Shown piece by piece: positions 35,317-45,926 of a stretch of DNA of 64,000 bases (positions are counted from its first letter, which is position 1; every line of letters begins with the position of its first letter). The DNA comes from Mycobacterium sp. 1164966.3 (GTDB taxonomy: Bacteria; Actinomycetota; Actinomycetes; Mycobacteriales; Mycobacteriaceae). The stretch is taken from NCBI RefSeq assembly GCF_001665395.1, contig NZ_LZSG01000062.1:1-64000 (forward strand), given 5' to 3'. Position numbers and translations under genes: made by a program. The notes beneath the pieces were generated by a model. The model did no database searches. It was not told where the DNA came from and was given only the letters and a program-made list of their open reading frames with translations.

Positions 35317-35988
35317 TCAGCGCAGCATCAGTGCCGGCTGGCCGCGGCGCCGGTATACCGAGCCGAACCGGGCGTCGACCCGCAACCAGGACGGCATGAT
35401 CCGGACCCGGATGATTTCGTCGGTTTGGACATCAGATGACTGCGGCAGGAAACCCATTGCGGTCAAAGCGAACACACAGCGCATAGGCAGCCCGACGCTG
35501 GCATCGGAGGAGCTGACCCGAATCACCTCCTGATCCAGGAGCGAGACGGGAGGCCCGTGAGAACTGCTGTGCTCCTTGGCAAGTCGCGCGCCACTGGCGG
35601 CCAGGTCCAGCATCACCCGCGCCGGTATGTCGTCGAGGTGGGTGAAGCCGGATTCCGGTGGCAATGCGCCACGCCATGCGGAGTCCATCGGGAACCCAGG
35701 GTCGACGTAGCCGGACGGATCCATGGCCGAAAGCCCTTGCGCCAGCCCGTCCGCACCGACCGACATGTCGTCGGGGCGCATCTTGCCGGCCACCACCCGG
35801 CTGGCCAGCACGTCGAAACCCGTTGCGACCCAGGCGGTGAGCAATCCGGCGGACCGCGCGCGGATCCGGATGACCGCAGAGTCGTCCAGCCGCATCGCAT
35901 GGTCGACGAACGTGGCCAGATCGGCGCGATGGGCCGCGTCGCGCAGCCAGAGTCCGCGCTCGGCTACCTCCGCTATTCCCTGATCCAC
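35317..35988 (-). CDS. Conserved mycobacterial protein (Rv2474c family)
   Basis: This 223-residue protein is the orthologue of M. tuberculosis Rv2474c. It begins VDQGIAEVAERGLWLRDAAHR and contains PGFPMDSAWRGALPPESGFTHLDDIP. I see no membrane segment and no known catalytic motif. The GTG at 35988 overlaps the stop of the preceding gene by 16 bases, which argues for co-transcription with it and with gdh. Function unknown. Confidence 0.85.
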   Translation of the reverse strand: MDQGIAEVAERGLWLRDAAHRADLATFVDHAMRLDDSAVIRIRARSAGLLTAWVATGFDVLASRVVAGKMRPDDMSVGADGLAQGLSAMDPSGYVDPGFPMDSAWRGALPPESGFTHLDDIPARVMLDLAASGARLAKEHSSSHGPPVSLLDQEVIRVSSSDASVGLPMRCVFALTAMGFLPQSSDVQTDEIIRVRIMPSWLRVDARFGSVYRRRGQPALMLR

Positions 35989-36389
35989 CGTTGCAGATAC
36001 TCCCGATGGTGTGGCGACAAGCGCACCAGACGCTGTTCCTTGATGTGCACCGCGGCGAGCTGTGACTCGGCGATGACGGCCGGCTTGGACGTGGGATCTG
36101 CGTTGACCGAACGCACTTCGTAACCCAGCGTGAAGTCGACCGCACGCAGCCGCTTGGTCCACATCGTCACTTGCAGTGGCGAATCGGCAAGGCGCAGCTG
36201 ATCTTTGTAGGTGACTCGGACGTCGGCGATGAGCAGTCCGATGGTGGTGATGTCCGCACCGAACGGCTCTTTGAGGAACGGGACACGCGCCTCCTCGAGA
36301 ATCGTGACCATGGTCGCGTGGTTGATGTGCTGGTACATGTCGATGTCCGACCAGCGCACCGGCACCGGTGCGACGAACCCGACGCTCAT
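35973..36389 (-). CDS. Acyl-CoA thioesterase (4HBT hot-dog family)
   Basis: This 138-residue protein has the thioesterase fold: VRWSDIDMYQHINHATMVTILEEARVPF carries the D-x-x-x-H-x-N-N-type signature with Asp, His and Asn near residue 16-24. It is the orthologue of M. tuberculosis Rv2475c. It probably hydrolyses acyl-CoA esters; the substrate is unknown. Its ATG at 36389 overlaps the gdh stop by four bases. Confidence 0.88.
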   Translation of the reverse strand: MSVGFVAPVPVRWSDIDMYQHINHATMVTILEEARVPFLKEPFGADITTIGLLIADVRVTYKDQLRLADSPLQVTMWTKRLRAVDFTLGYEVRSVNADPTSKPAVIAESQLAAVHIKEQRLVRLSPHHREYLQRWIRE

Positions 36390-39300
36390 CCAGACGATCC
36401 TCGTCCGCTGGTGCGTGTCATCCGGCGGATCTGTCGCGCCGCCACCGACAGCGTCGCGAGATCCTTGGCGCCGCTCTCGTAGATCTCGTTGAGCGTGCGG
36501 CGGGCCCGCTCCACCCGTGACGCGCTGGTGTGTTCCCATTCGGCGATCTTTTCTTCGCCGCTTTCGTCCGGCTCCCCCACGGCCAGCACATCGAAACACA
36601 GCGACCGCAGCGAGGCATAGATGTCGTCACGAATCGCCAAGCGCGCCAACGAATGCCAGCGGTCGTGGCGGGGAAGCTGCGACACGGCGGTCAGTAGTCC
36701 GTCGGTACCCAGCCGGTCCATCAGGGCGAAGTAGGTGTCGGCGACTTCGGTGAGCTCGATCTCGGTGATGTCCGCGATGTCGATGATGTCGAGCAGGCTG
36801 TAGCGGTACAGGCCGGCGGCGACCCGGTAAGCCAAGTCGTCGGGAACGCCCTGCTCGGTGAATTCCCTGGCTTCCTGCTCGACGATGGCTTTGTCGTCAC
36901 CGCGCAACCACTGCGACATCTGCGGCGTCAACGACCTGACCTTCGCGGCGAAGCGGTTGATCTCCGCGCCGACAGCCAGCGGCTGCGGCCGGTAGTTGAG
37001 CAGCCAGCGTCCGGCCCGGTCGATCAGCCGACGGGTATCCAGGGTCAGCCGGTCCGACAGCGCCACCGGCAGATTCGCCGCCAGGATGCGTCGCCAGATG
37101 TGGCTGATCCCGAAGATGTTGTCGATGGCAACCCAGGTGCGCACCGCGTCGATCGAGGTGACACCGACGTCCTCGGTGATGCGGAACGCGTAGGTGATGC
37201 CCGCGGTGTCCACCAGGTCGTTGATCAGCATGGTGGTGACGATCTCGCGGCGCAGCTGGTGCGAGCGGATCTCCGGGGTGAAACGATCCCGCAGTGGCTT
37301 CGGGAAGTATTCCGGCAGCCTGGATGCGAAGACGTCTTGATCGGGCAGCTCGGTGGCCAGCACGTCCTCTTTGAGCGCCAGCTTGACATGTGCCATCAAG
37401 GTTGCGAGCTCGGGCGAGGTGAGGCCCATGCCGGCCTCGGACCGCCGGTGGATCTCCTTCTCCGACGGCAGCGCCTCCAGTTCACGGTTCAAGCCGCGTT
37501 CTGCCACCAGGTGCTTGATCTGATCGGCGTGTACCGGTAACAGGCTGGGCGCGTTGGCACGGCTGGTCCCCATCAGGTCGTTCTGGTCGACATTGTCGGC
37601 GAGCACCAGTTGGGCGACCTCGTCGGTCATCGATTCCAGCAGCGAGGTGCGCTCCTCCGGCTGGACCTTGCCCGCGGTGACGAGCGAGTCGATCAGGATT
37701 TTGATGTTGACTTCGTGGTCGGAGCAATCCACGCCGGCGGAGTTGTCCATCGCGTCGGTGTTGATCCGCCCACCGGACAGATCGAACTCGACGCGCCCCA
37801 GGGCGGTGACCCCGAGATTGCCGCCTTCACCGATTACCTTGGCGCGCAACTGGTTTGCGTTGATCCGCACCGGATCGTTGGCGCGGTCACCGACGTCGGC
37901 GTCGGATTCGCTTTCCGCCTTGATGTAGGTGCCGATGCCGCCGTTGAACAGCAGATCCACCGGGGCCTGCAGGATCGCCCGGATCAGCATGGGCGGCGCC
38001 AGCTCGCTGATGTCTCCCTCGATCCCCAGCGCCGCACGGACCTGCTCGCTGACCGGAATCGCCTTCTGCTCGCGGCTGTACACCCCACCGCCCGCACTGA
38101 TCAGCGACTTGTCGTAGTCGTCCCAGCTCGAGCGGGGCAGTTCGAACATCCGCTTGCGTTCGTCCCAGGACGATGCGGCGTCCGGGTCCGGGTCGAGAAA
38201 GATGTGCCGGTGGTCGAACGCGGCGATCAGTCTGATGTGCCTGCTCAGCAGCATGCCGTTGCCGAATACATCCCCGCTCATGTCGCCGATGCCCACGACC
38301 GTGAAGTCCTCGGTCTGGGTGTCGACGCCCATCTCGCGGAAATGGCGTTTGACCGCCTCCCACGCGCCCCGAGCGGTGATACCCATGGCTTTGTGGTCGT
38401 AGCCCACCGATCCGCCCGATGCGAACGCATCGCCCAACCAGAACCCGTAGGACTTCGCGACGTCGTTGGCGATGTCGGAGAACGTGGCGGTGCCTTTGTC
38501 GGCCGCCACCACCAGGTATGCGTCGTCGCCATCACGCCGCACCACGTCAGGGGGCGGGTTGACGTCTCCAGTCGCATGGTCGACGTTGTCGGTGACGTCG
38601 AGCAGCCCAGAGATGAACAGCTGATAGCAGGCCACGCCCTCGGCACGGGCGGAGTCGCGGTCGGCGGCGGGGTCACCGGTGGGCAGCGGCGGCTTCTTCA
38701 CCACGAACCCGCCCTTGGCCCCGACCGGCACGATCACCGCATTCTTGACCGCTTGCGCCTTCACCAGGCCGAGGATCTCGGTGCGGAAATCGTCGCGGCG
38801 GTCTGACCAGCGCAGGCCGCCGCGCGCCACCGGGCCGAACCGCAGGTGCACGCCTTCGACGCGCAGCGAGTACACGAAGATCTCGAACTTGGGCCGCGGC
38901 AGCGGCAGCTCGTCGACCAGCTGGGCGTTGAGTTTGAGCGCCAACACGTCGCGGCTACGGGCCGAACCTTCGCGCGTGACAAAGTAATTCGTGCGCAGGG
39001 TGGCCTGAACCAAAGACGCGAAGGCGCGCAGGATTCGGTCGGTGTCCAGGCTGACCAGCGCGTCGATGTCGGCAGCTACCTCGGCGGCGGCCGCTTGCGC
39101 GTCGCGAGTCGACGGCGCACCCGACGGCCTGGGGTCAAACAGCGCCTCGAACAAGTTGACCAAGGACCGTGCGGTAGAGGCATGCTCGTTGAGCACCGAC
39201 TCGATGTAGGACTGGCTGTACGGAAAACCGGCCTGCCGTAGGTATTTCGCGTAGGCGCGCAGCAACACCACTTGCTGCCACGTCAGGCCGGCACGCATGA

Positions 39301-41236
39301 CCAGCTCATTGAACCGGTCCACCTCGACGCGGCCCTGCCAGATCGCGGTGACGGCGTCGGCGAATCGCTCTGCGGTGGCGTCACGTTCGGCTTCCGTGGT
39401 TGCGACCGGGATGGTCGGATGCGGCGAGATCCGGAACTGGTAGATCCACACCGGCAGCCCGTCGGGCCGGGTCACCGTGAACGGGCGCTCCTCGAGCACC
39501 ACGACACCCATGCTCTGCAGCATCGGAAGCAGCTCGCTCAACGACGCGCTGCGTCCACCGAGGAACCAGGTCAGCCGCGCGACCCCGCGCTCGTCGCCCT
39601 CGGCGAACACCAGCTTGACCGAGTCGTCGGCCAGTTCGCTGATGATGCCGATGTCGGTGATGGCGTCGGCCGGGGTGACGACCTGCTTGTAGGCCTCGGA
39701 GAAGGCGGTTGCGTAGTGCTCGGCGTCGGATCGTGAAACCGCACCCGTTGACGACTCTCCTGCGGCTTCGACCAACCGGTCGGCCCAGGTGCGCGCGGCT
39801 TCGCTGAGCAGCGCCTGGATCCGCAGCCGGTTGGCTTCGGAGACGTCGACCGGGGCCGCAGCTGGATCTCCCTCGGGCAGCCGCACCATGAAATGCATTA
39901 ACGCCCAAGGTGATTCACTGACTCGAGCGGTGAATTCCAGGCGTGTTCCGCCGAACTCGCGGACCAGGATGTCCTCGATCTGCAACCGCACCGCGGTGGT
40001 ATAGCGGTCGCGGGGCACATAGACCAGGCAGGACACGAAGAACTGCAACCGGTCGGCGCGCAGGAACAACAGCGCACGCCGCTGGGATCCAAGATCCACC
40101 ACGGCTTTTGCCATCGCGAAGAGCCGTTCGGCGCTCAGTGAGAAAAGCTCCGGCCGTGGCATGGTCTGGATGACGTCGAGCAGCAGCTGACCCGGGTGGG
40201 CGGGATCGCTGTCGGCCATCGTCAGCGCCTTACGCACCCGTCCGGAGATCATCGGTATCTCCAGCACATCGGCGTTCATCGCCGCGACGGTGAACAGTCC
40301 GACGAACCGGTGCTCGAGAACGCCACCGTCGGGCAGGTTCTCGCGTATGGCGATGGCATACGGGTAGGCCCCGTAGCGCAGATAGCTGCCGACCGCGGCC
40401 TGGGCCAGGACCAGCAACTTCGTGCTGTCGGTCAGCCGGGGCCGGGTGCCGGAGCGGGCCCGGAGGACGCCCAGGCCGGTGGTTCCGTCGCCGATGACCA
40501 AGCCGTCCTGCACCCGGCACGGCTGGTAACCCAGCAGCAGGAAGTTCCCGTCGCCCAGCCAGCGCAACAGTGCCGCAACGTCTTCGCGGTCCGGCGCTGA
40601 GTAGTGGCCGTCGGTGTTGTTGTCGACGCTGGCCGCCAACTCGCGAAGGATGGCAATCATTCTCGCCGCGTCCGCCGCGACGCGCTGGACGTCGGCCAGC
40701 ACCTTGGGCAGTAGGCGTTCGACCTCGGCCAGGGTTTTGCTGTCGACCGACGGGGAGAGCTGGACGTCTATCCAGGCCTCCCCCACGTACGGTGAGCTGC
40801 CTTCGGCTTTCGGTTCGATGCTCAGCAATTCGCCGGTCGGGCTGCGATGTACCTCGAACACCGGGGTCATGATCGCCGTATAGGCGACCCCGAGCCGGTG
40901 CAGCAGCACCGTGACGGAATCCATCAGCATGCCGCCGTGTTCGGTGACCACCTGCAGCGCGGGCCCGAAGCCCGCGGGATCGTCGGCCGGATGCACGCCG
41001 ACGCAGCTTTGACCGGACGGCCGGCACGCGCCGAGCCGATAATGGGCGCTCAGCATTGCCGGCGTCACCAGCGAGGCGGCTTCGGCTGCCGGGACATCCG
41101 AGGGTTGCGCCGCGTCGTCGTGCGGACCTCGATAGCTTTCGATGTAGGCCTTCGAGATCCAGTCCGGAATGTCGCTGCTGTGCGTGAACGAGGTCCACGC
41201 CGCGACTTCGTGCCTAGCTCGGGGATCGATCGTCAT
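36386..41236 (-). CDS. gdh: NAD-specific glutamate dehydrogenase (large L-180 type)
   Basis: This very large (1616-residue) glutamate dehydrogenase of the 180-kDa class converts glutamate to 2-oxoglutarate with NAD. The N-terminal half contains regulatory ACT-like domains. The catalytic core includes RGGLRWSDRRDDFRTEILGLVKAQ with the substrate lysine region. Further core motifs are NAVIVPVGAKGGFVVKKPP and VGIGDMSGDVFGNGMLLS. ATG at 41236 (MTIDP) has GGAGG upstream. It is the orthologue of M. tuberculosis Rv2476c. Together with the adjacent thioesterase and Rv2474c-like genes it forms one coupled block. Confidence 0.95.
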   Translation of the reverse strand: MTIDPRARHEVAAWTSFTHSSDIPDWISKAYIESYRGPHDDAAQPSDVPAAEAASLVTPAMLSAHYRLGACRPSGQSCVGVHPADDPAGFGPALQVVTEHGGMLMDSVTVLLHRLGVAYTAIMTPVFEVHRSPTGELLSIEPKAEGSSPYVGEAWIDVQLSPSVDSKTLAEVERLLPKVLADVQRVAADAARMIAILRELAASVDNNTDGHYSAPDREDVAALLRWLGDGNFLLLGYQPCRVQDGLVIGDGTTGLGVLRARSGTRPRLTDSTKLLVLAQAAVGSYLRYGAYPYAIAIRENLPDGGVLEHRFVGLFTVAAMNADVLEIPMISGRVRKALTMADSDPAHPGQLLLDVIQTMPRPELFSLSAERLFAMAKAVVDLGSQRRALLFLRADRLQFFVSCLVYVPRDRYTTAVRLQIEDILVREFGGTRLEFTARVSESPWALMHFMVRLPEGDPAAAPVDVSEANRLRIQALLSEAARTWADRLVEAAGESSTGAVSRSDAEHYATAFSEAYKQVVTPADAITDIGIISELADDSVKLVFAEGDERGVARLTWFLGGRSASLSELLPMLQSMGVVVLEERPFTVTRPDGLPVWIYQFRISPHPTIPVATTEAERDATAERFADAVTAIWQGRVEVDRFNELVMRAGLTWQQVVLLRAYAKYLRQAGFPYSQSYIESVLNEHASTARSLVNLFEALFDPRPSGAPSTRDAQAAAAEVAADIDALVSLDTDRILRAFASLVQATLRTNYFVTREGSARSRDVLALKLNAQLVDELPLPRPKFEIFVYSLRVEGVHLRFGPVARGGLRWSDRRDDFRTEILGLVKAQAVKNAVIVPVGAKGGFVVKKPPLPTGDPAADRDSARAEGVACYQLFISGLLDVTDNVDHATGDVNPPPDVVRRDGDDAYLVVAADKGTATFSDIANDVAKSYGFWLGDAFASGGSVGYDHKAMGITARGAWEAVKRHFREMGVDTQTEDFTVVGIGDMSGDVFGNGMLLSRHIRLIAAFDHRHIFLDPDPDAASSWDERKRMFELPRSSWDDYDKSLISAGGGVYSREQKAIPVSEQVRAALGIEGDISELAPPMLIRAILQAPVDLLFNGGIGTYIKAESESDADVGDRANDPVRINANQLRAKVIGEGGNLGVTALGRVEFDLSGGRINTDAMDNSAGVDCSDHEVNIKILIDSLVTAGKVQPEERTSLLESMTDEVAQLVLADNVDQNDLMGTSRANAPSLLPVHADQIKHLVAERGLNRELEALPSEKEIHRRSEAGMGLTSPELATLMAHVKLALKEDVLATELPDQDVFASRLPEYFPKPLRDRFTPEIRSHQLRREIVTTMLINDLVDTAGITYAFRITEDVGVTSIDAVRTWVAIDNIFGISHIWRRILAANLPVALSDRLTLDTRRLIDRAGRWLLNYRPQPLAVGAEINRFAAKVRSLTPQMSQWLRGDDKAIVEQEAREFTEQGVPDDLAYRVAAGLYRYSLLDIIDIADITEIELTEVADTYFALMDRLGTDGLLTAVSQLPRHDRWHSLARLAIRDDIYASLRSLCFDVLAVGEPDESGEEKIAEWEHTSASRVERARRTLNEIYESGAKDLATLSVAARQIRRMTRTSGRGSSG

Positions 41237-41296
41237 GCCGATGCCTCCCAACTCGCGACGAATACCACGCTCTGCGAGACAGTGGCAGAGCTCACA

Positions 41297-42973
<1,677 letters not shown>

Positions 42974-43063
42974 GCCGCAGTTATGCCTTTCCGGTCTTTC
43001 AGATTTATCTCGCGGACCATCCTATGCACCGCCGAACAGTGTTAAGGCGGTCGGCCGACGCGC

Positions 43064-43096
43064 CCCGCGAGCGGATGGTGGTGTCCGCTCGCGGGG
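43064..43096. terminator. Perfect 13-bp hairpin downstream of ssb
   Basis: CCCCGCGAGCGGA (43064-43076) pairs fully with TCCGCTCGCGGGG (43084-43096) across a 7-base loop, between ssb and ettA. No T-run follows in either direction. It probably ends the ssb transcript or slows read-through into ettA. Confidence 0.7.
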
Positions 43097-43099
43097 AAC

Positions 43100-43228
43100 C
43101 GCCGCTAGGCCGATGGCGGCGACCCGCTAGTCCCGGCTCCGCCGCGCTTGCGATCGCCGCTAGACCGATGGCGGCGACCCGCCGCGCCCGGCTCCGCCGC
43201 GCTTGCGATCGCCGTTAGGCCGACAGCG
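43100..43228. repeat. 2.3 tandem 55-bp repeats covering the 3' end of ssb
   Basis: Units start at 43100, 43155 and 43210 (partial) with a 55-bp period. Each begins CGCCG(C/T)TAG followed by (A/G)CCGA(T/C). The third unit contains the real ssb stop codon (43215-43217), so the first two are duplicated copies of the ssb end plus its downstream DNA. Read on the minus strand, each copy ends in a TAG or TAA stop in the same relative place. Confidence 0.85.
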
Positions 43229-43727
43229 GCAGCGCGGTGCGGCCGGTAGCGGTCGCGCCAGCTCCGGCCACGTCGTCCCCGGCCGTGGCGGCGTCAGCAC
43301 CTGCGACCGGTGGCTCATGGACGGCGCCCCCGCCGGCCCGGTCGGCGTCTTCGGAAACATTCGGACCGGTGTAACCGGGCCTCTCGATGCGCACGAGCGC
43401 ACGGGAGAGATCCGGCCCGACCGCGATGGCCCGCATCTCCAGCGACGAACGGCGGTTGCCTTCACGGTCTTCGTATTCGCTGGTGTACACGTGGCCGGTC
43501 ACGACCACCGGCGCACCCTTGGCCAGCGCAGCGCCCACCCCGGTGACCAGCTTTCCCCAGCAGTTGACGTTGATGAAGAGCGAGTTGCCCGGCTCCCAGC
43601 TGCCGTCGGCGGTCCGGCGGCGCGAATTGCTGGCTACCCGGAACTTGATGACCTCCTGGTTGCTGACCTGTCGGCGATCGAGGTTGTTGACGATGTGGCC
43701 CACGACGGTAAGCGGTGTTTCGAACAT
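43215..43727 (-). CDS. ssb: Single-stranded DNA-binding protein paralogue
   Basis: This 170-residue protein has an OB-fold: MFETPLTVVGHIVNNLDRRQVSNQEVIKFRVASNSRR is followed by the conserved WEPGNSLFINVNCWGKL and GAPVVVTGHVYTSEYEDREGNRRSS. The C-terminal region is short, Pro/Ala-rich and lacks the acidic DDDIPF tip used by SSB for partner binding. It is therefore the second, non-essential SsbB-type paralogue (Rv2478c in M. tuberculosis). Its last bases are within a 55-bp tandem duplication. It stands 161 bases downstream of the CopD-CtaG gene. Confidence 0.9.
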   Translation of the reverse strand: MFETPLTVVGHIVNNLDRRQVSNQEVIKFRVASNSRRRTADGSWEPGNSLFINVNCWGKLVTGVGAALAKGAPVVVTGHVYTSEYEDREGNRRSSLEMRAIAVGPDLSRALVRIERPGYTGPNVSEDADRAGGGAVHEPPVAGADAATAGDDVAGAGATATGRTALPLSA

Positions 43728-43888
43728 TGATTCAGAGTCCTTTCCATTCGCTGGTTGTGCTTGTGTCTGGTGCTCATTCAGCCCGGCTGCACCGACAGGC
43801 CACAGCGAGGGCCGGGATCCCGACGCAGGGTTGTGGAGAAAGTCGCGACTTGGGATAAGTCGGCGGTCGCGGCCGGCCCGGCCCAGCC

Positions 43889-45898
43889 CTACCGCCGCGC
43901 GGCGCGACGCGCGAGTTCTGCCAGCATCGCGTTGTAGGCGGCCAGGTCGACGTCATCGTCGCGGTCCGCCGCCCGGTCCAAGCGTCGCGCGGTGCGCCGA
44001 TCGCTGCGCGCCCACTGCACCAGCAGCGCGACCATCACGATCACCAGGGGCAGTTCCCCTGCCGCCCAGGCGATTCCACCGCCAAGCCGTTGATCGCCCA
44101 ACAGATCGGTATGCCAGCTCAGCCCCAGTGACCGGTAGTAGGCGACGCCGAGCACCCTGCGCGTGCTCATGAGTTCGACCCCGAAGAAGGCGTGTAACGG
44201 CAGCGAGGCGAACACCACCGCCACCTTGGCCAGCGGCGGGATCGGCCGCGGTGTTGGGTCCACCCCGATCACGATCCAATAGAACAGATAGCCGCTGAGC
44301 AGAAAGTGCACGTTCATCGCCAGATGGCCGGCGTGGCTGCCCACGGCGTCGTCGAAAATGCTCCCGAAGTACAGGCCGTAGAACCCGGCGACGAACAGCA
44401 CGGTCGCCACCACCGGATTGGTGAGCAGCCGCGATACCCGGCTGTGCAGTGCGGCCAACAGCCATTCCCGCGGGCCCGGCGGATCATCGCGGCCGGCGGC
44501 CGACCGCGCCCGCAAGGCCAGGCTGACCGGACCGCCGAGCACCAGCAGGATCGGCACCAGCATGGACAATCCCATGTGGGCCACCATGTGCATGCTGAAC
44601 ATCGCCGGCATGTAGCGACCCACGCCCGACGACGTCACGAACAGCAGCGCCGCGCAGCCCAGCAGCCAGGCCAATGTCCGTCCCGGCGGCCAGCTGTCGC
44701 CGCGGCGGCGCAGCCGCAGCACCGCGACCACGTACAACCCTGCCAACACGATTGCCGCCGTGCCGAAGATGAGGTCGAATCGCCAGTCGAACAGCACCCG
44801 CAGCAGCGTGGGCGGCCCGTCGAAGTCGTAGCCGATCTCGGCTTCCGGGATCGACGGTATCCGGATGGGCGGTGGTGGCGGCGGCGTTCGGCCCAGCCCC
44901 ACGGCGATCCCGAAAGTCAACCCGAAGACCGCCGCCTCGATCAGTGCCAGCCGAGTCAGCAATCTTTTGCGCGGGCTCGAATCCTCTTGCAGCGCAGCGA
45001 CTGCGGTGCGCCGCTGGCGCCAGCCGACGGTCCCCAGCGCGCACAGCGCGACGAACTTCGCAACCACCAGCCGCCCGTATCCGGTGGTCAGCAGGTCCGA
45101 CGGCAGGACCCGCACGAGGGCGTTGACCAAACCGCTGAGCGCCATGGCGACCCAGCACCACAACGCGATCACCGAGAAGCGCCGAGCCGCCAGGTCAGTG
45201 TGCTCAGCCCGTCGCAGCGCAGCTGCCAACAAAGCCAGCAGGCCACCGGCCCACAGGCTGGCGGCGACGAGGTGGATCAGCAGACTGTTGGTGGCCAAGT
45301 CGTGCGAACCCCCGGCCGACGAGTGACCGGTTAGCCCGAGCGGAAGCAGTGTCACCAGTGATCCGGCGAGTAGCGGCGGCGTCCAAGACCAGCGCAGCAC
45401 CGGCAGGCTGGCCAGCGCGACGATGGCGGCCAGCACGGCGGTCCAGCGCCACGCTGAAGCGGTGTTGATCATTCCAGCCACCGACCACAACGTCACCGGG
45501 TTGAGGTGCTCGGTCACCGGGTGACCGGAGACGTCAGAGACGGTCAACGGAACCAGCAGGGCGGCACACACCGCCCAGGTTCCCGACGCCACCGTCCCCA
45601 GCCGCAACGCGCGATACCCGCCGACGTCGAGCACGCCGGTGCGCTGGGGCGGCACCAGGAACGCCGCGAACAAGAACCCCCCGACGGCCAAAACCGCCGC
45701 GATCTCACCGAAAGCACGGACGAACGGCAGGCCCAGCGTGGTCGCCGGACCGGGATTGGGCAAACCGGTGGCTGCCAGCGCATTCGTCAGCGACAACGCC
45801 CCGATTCCGGCCGCCGTGCCGCCCGCAAGGACCGCAACGCCGGCCAACAGCGGCCAGATCAGCGCGGCGGGCCTGCCAGCCGGGCGAGCAACCGTCAT
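43889..45898 (-). CDS. CopD-CtaG fusion membrane protein (cytochrome oxidase / copper)
   Basis: This 669-residue polytopic membrane protein joins an N-terminal copper-resistance CopD-like domain to a C-terminal cytochrome c oxidase assembly factor (CtaG/caa3_CtaG) domain. Hydrophobic segments fill almost the whole length. Likely metal-binding sequences are HMVAHMGLSM and HAGHLAMNVHFLLSG in the C-terminal domain. It is the homologue of M. tuberculosis Rv0102, which maps elsewhere in that genome. The ATG at 45898 (MTVARP) is chosen; an upstream extension is Arg-rich and unlikely. It probably handles copper for the respiratory oxidase. Confidence 0.85.
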   Translation of the reverse strand: MTVARPAGRPAALIWPLLAGVAVLAGGTAAGIGALSLTNALAATGLPNPGPATTLGLPFVRAFGEIAAVLAVGGFLFAAFLVPPQRTGVLDVGGYRALRLGTVASGTWAVCAALLVPLTVSDVSGHPVTEHLNPVTLWSVAGMINTASAWRWTAVLAAIVALASLPVLRWSWTPPLLAGSLVTLLPLGLTGHSSAGGSHDLATNSLLIHLVAASLWAGGLLALLAAALRRAEHTDLAARRFSVIALWCWVAMALSGLVNALVRVLPSDLLTTGYGRLVVAKFVALCALGTVGWRQRRTAVAALQEDSSPRKRLLTRLALIEAAVFGLTFGIAVGLGRTPPPPPPIRIPSIPEAEIGYDFDGPPTLLRVLFDWRFDLIFGTAAIVLAGLYVVAVLRLRRRGDSWPPGRTLAWLLGCAALLFVTSSGVGRYMPAMFSMHMVAHMGLSMLVPILLVLGGPVSLALRARSAAGRDDPPGPREWLLAALHSRVSRLLTNPVVATVLFVAGFYGLYFGSIFDDAVGSHAGHLAMNVHFLLSGYLFYWIVIGVDPTPRPIPPLAKVAVVFASLPLHAFFGVELMSTRRVLGVAYYRSLGLSWHTDLLGDQRLGGGIAWAAGELPLVIVMVALLVQWARSDRRTARRLDRAADRDDDVDLAAYNAMLAELARRAARR

Positions 45899-45926
45899 CC
45901 ACCCAGGGTATGGGCGCGTGCGCAGG

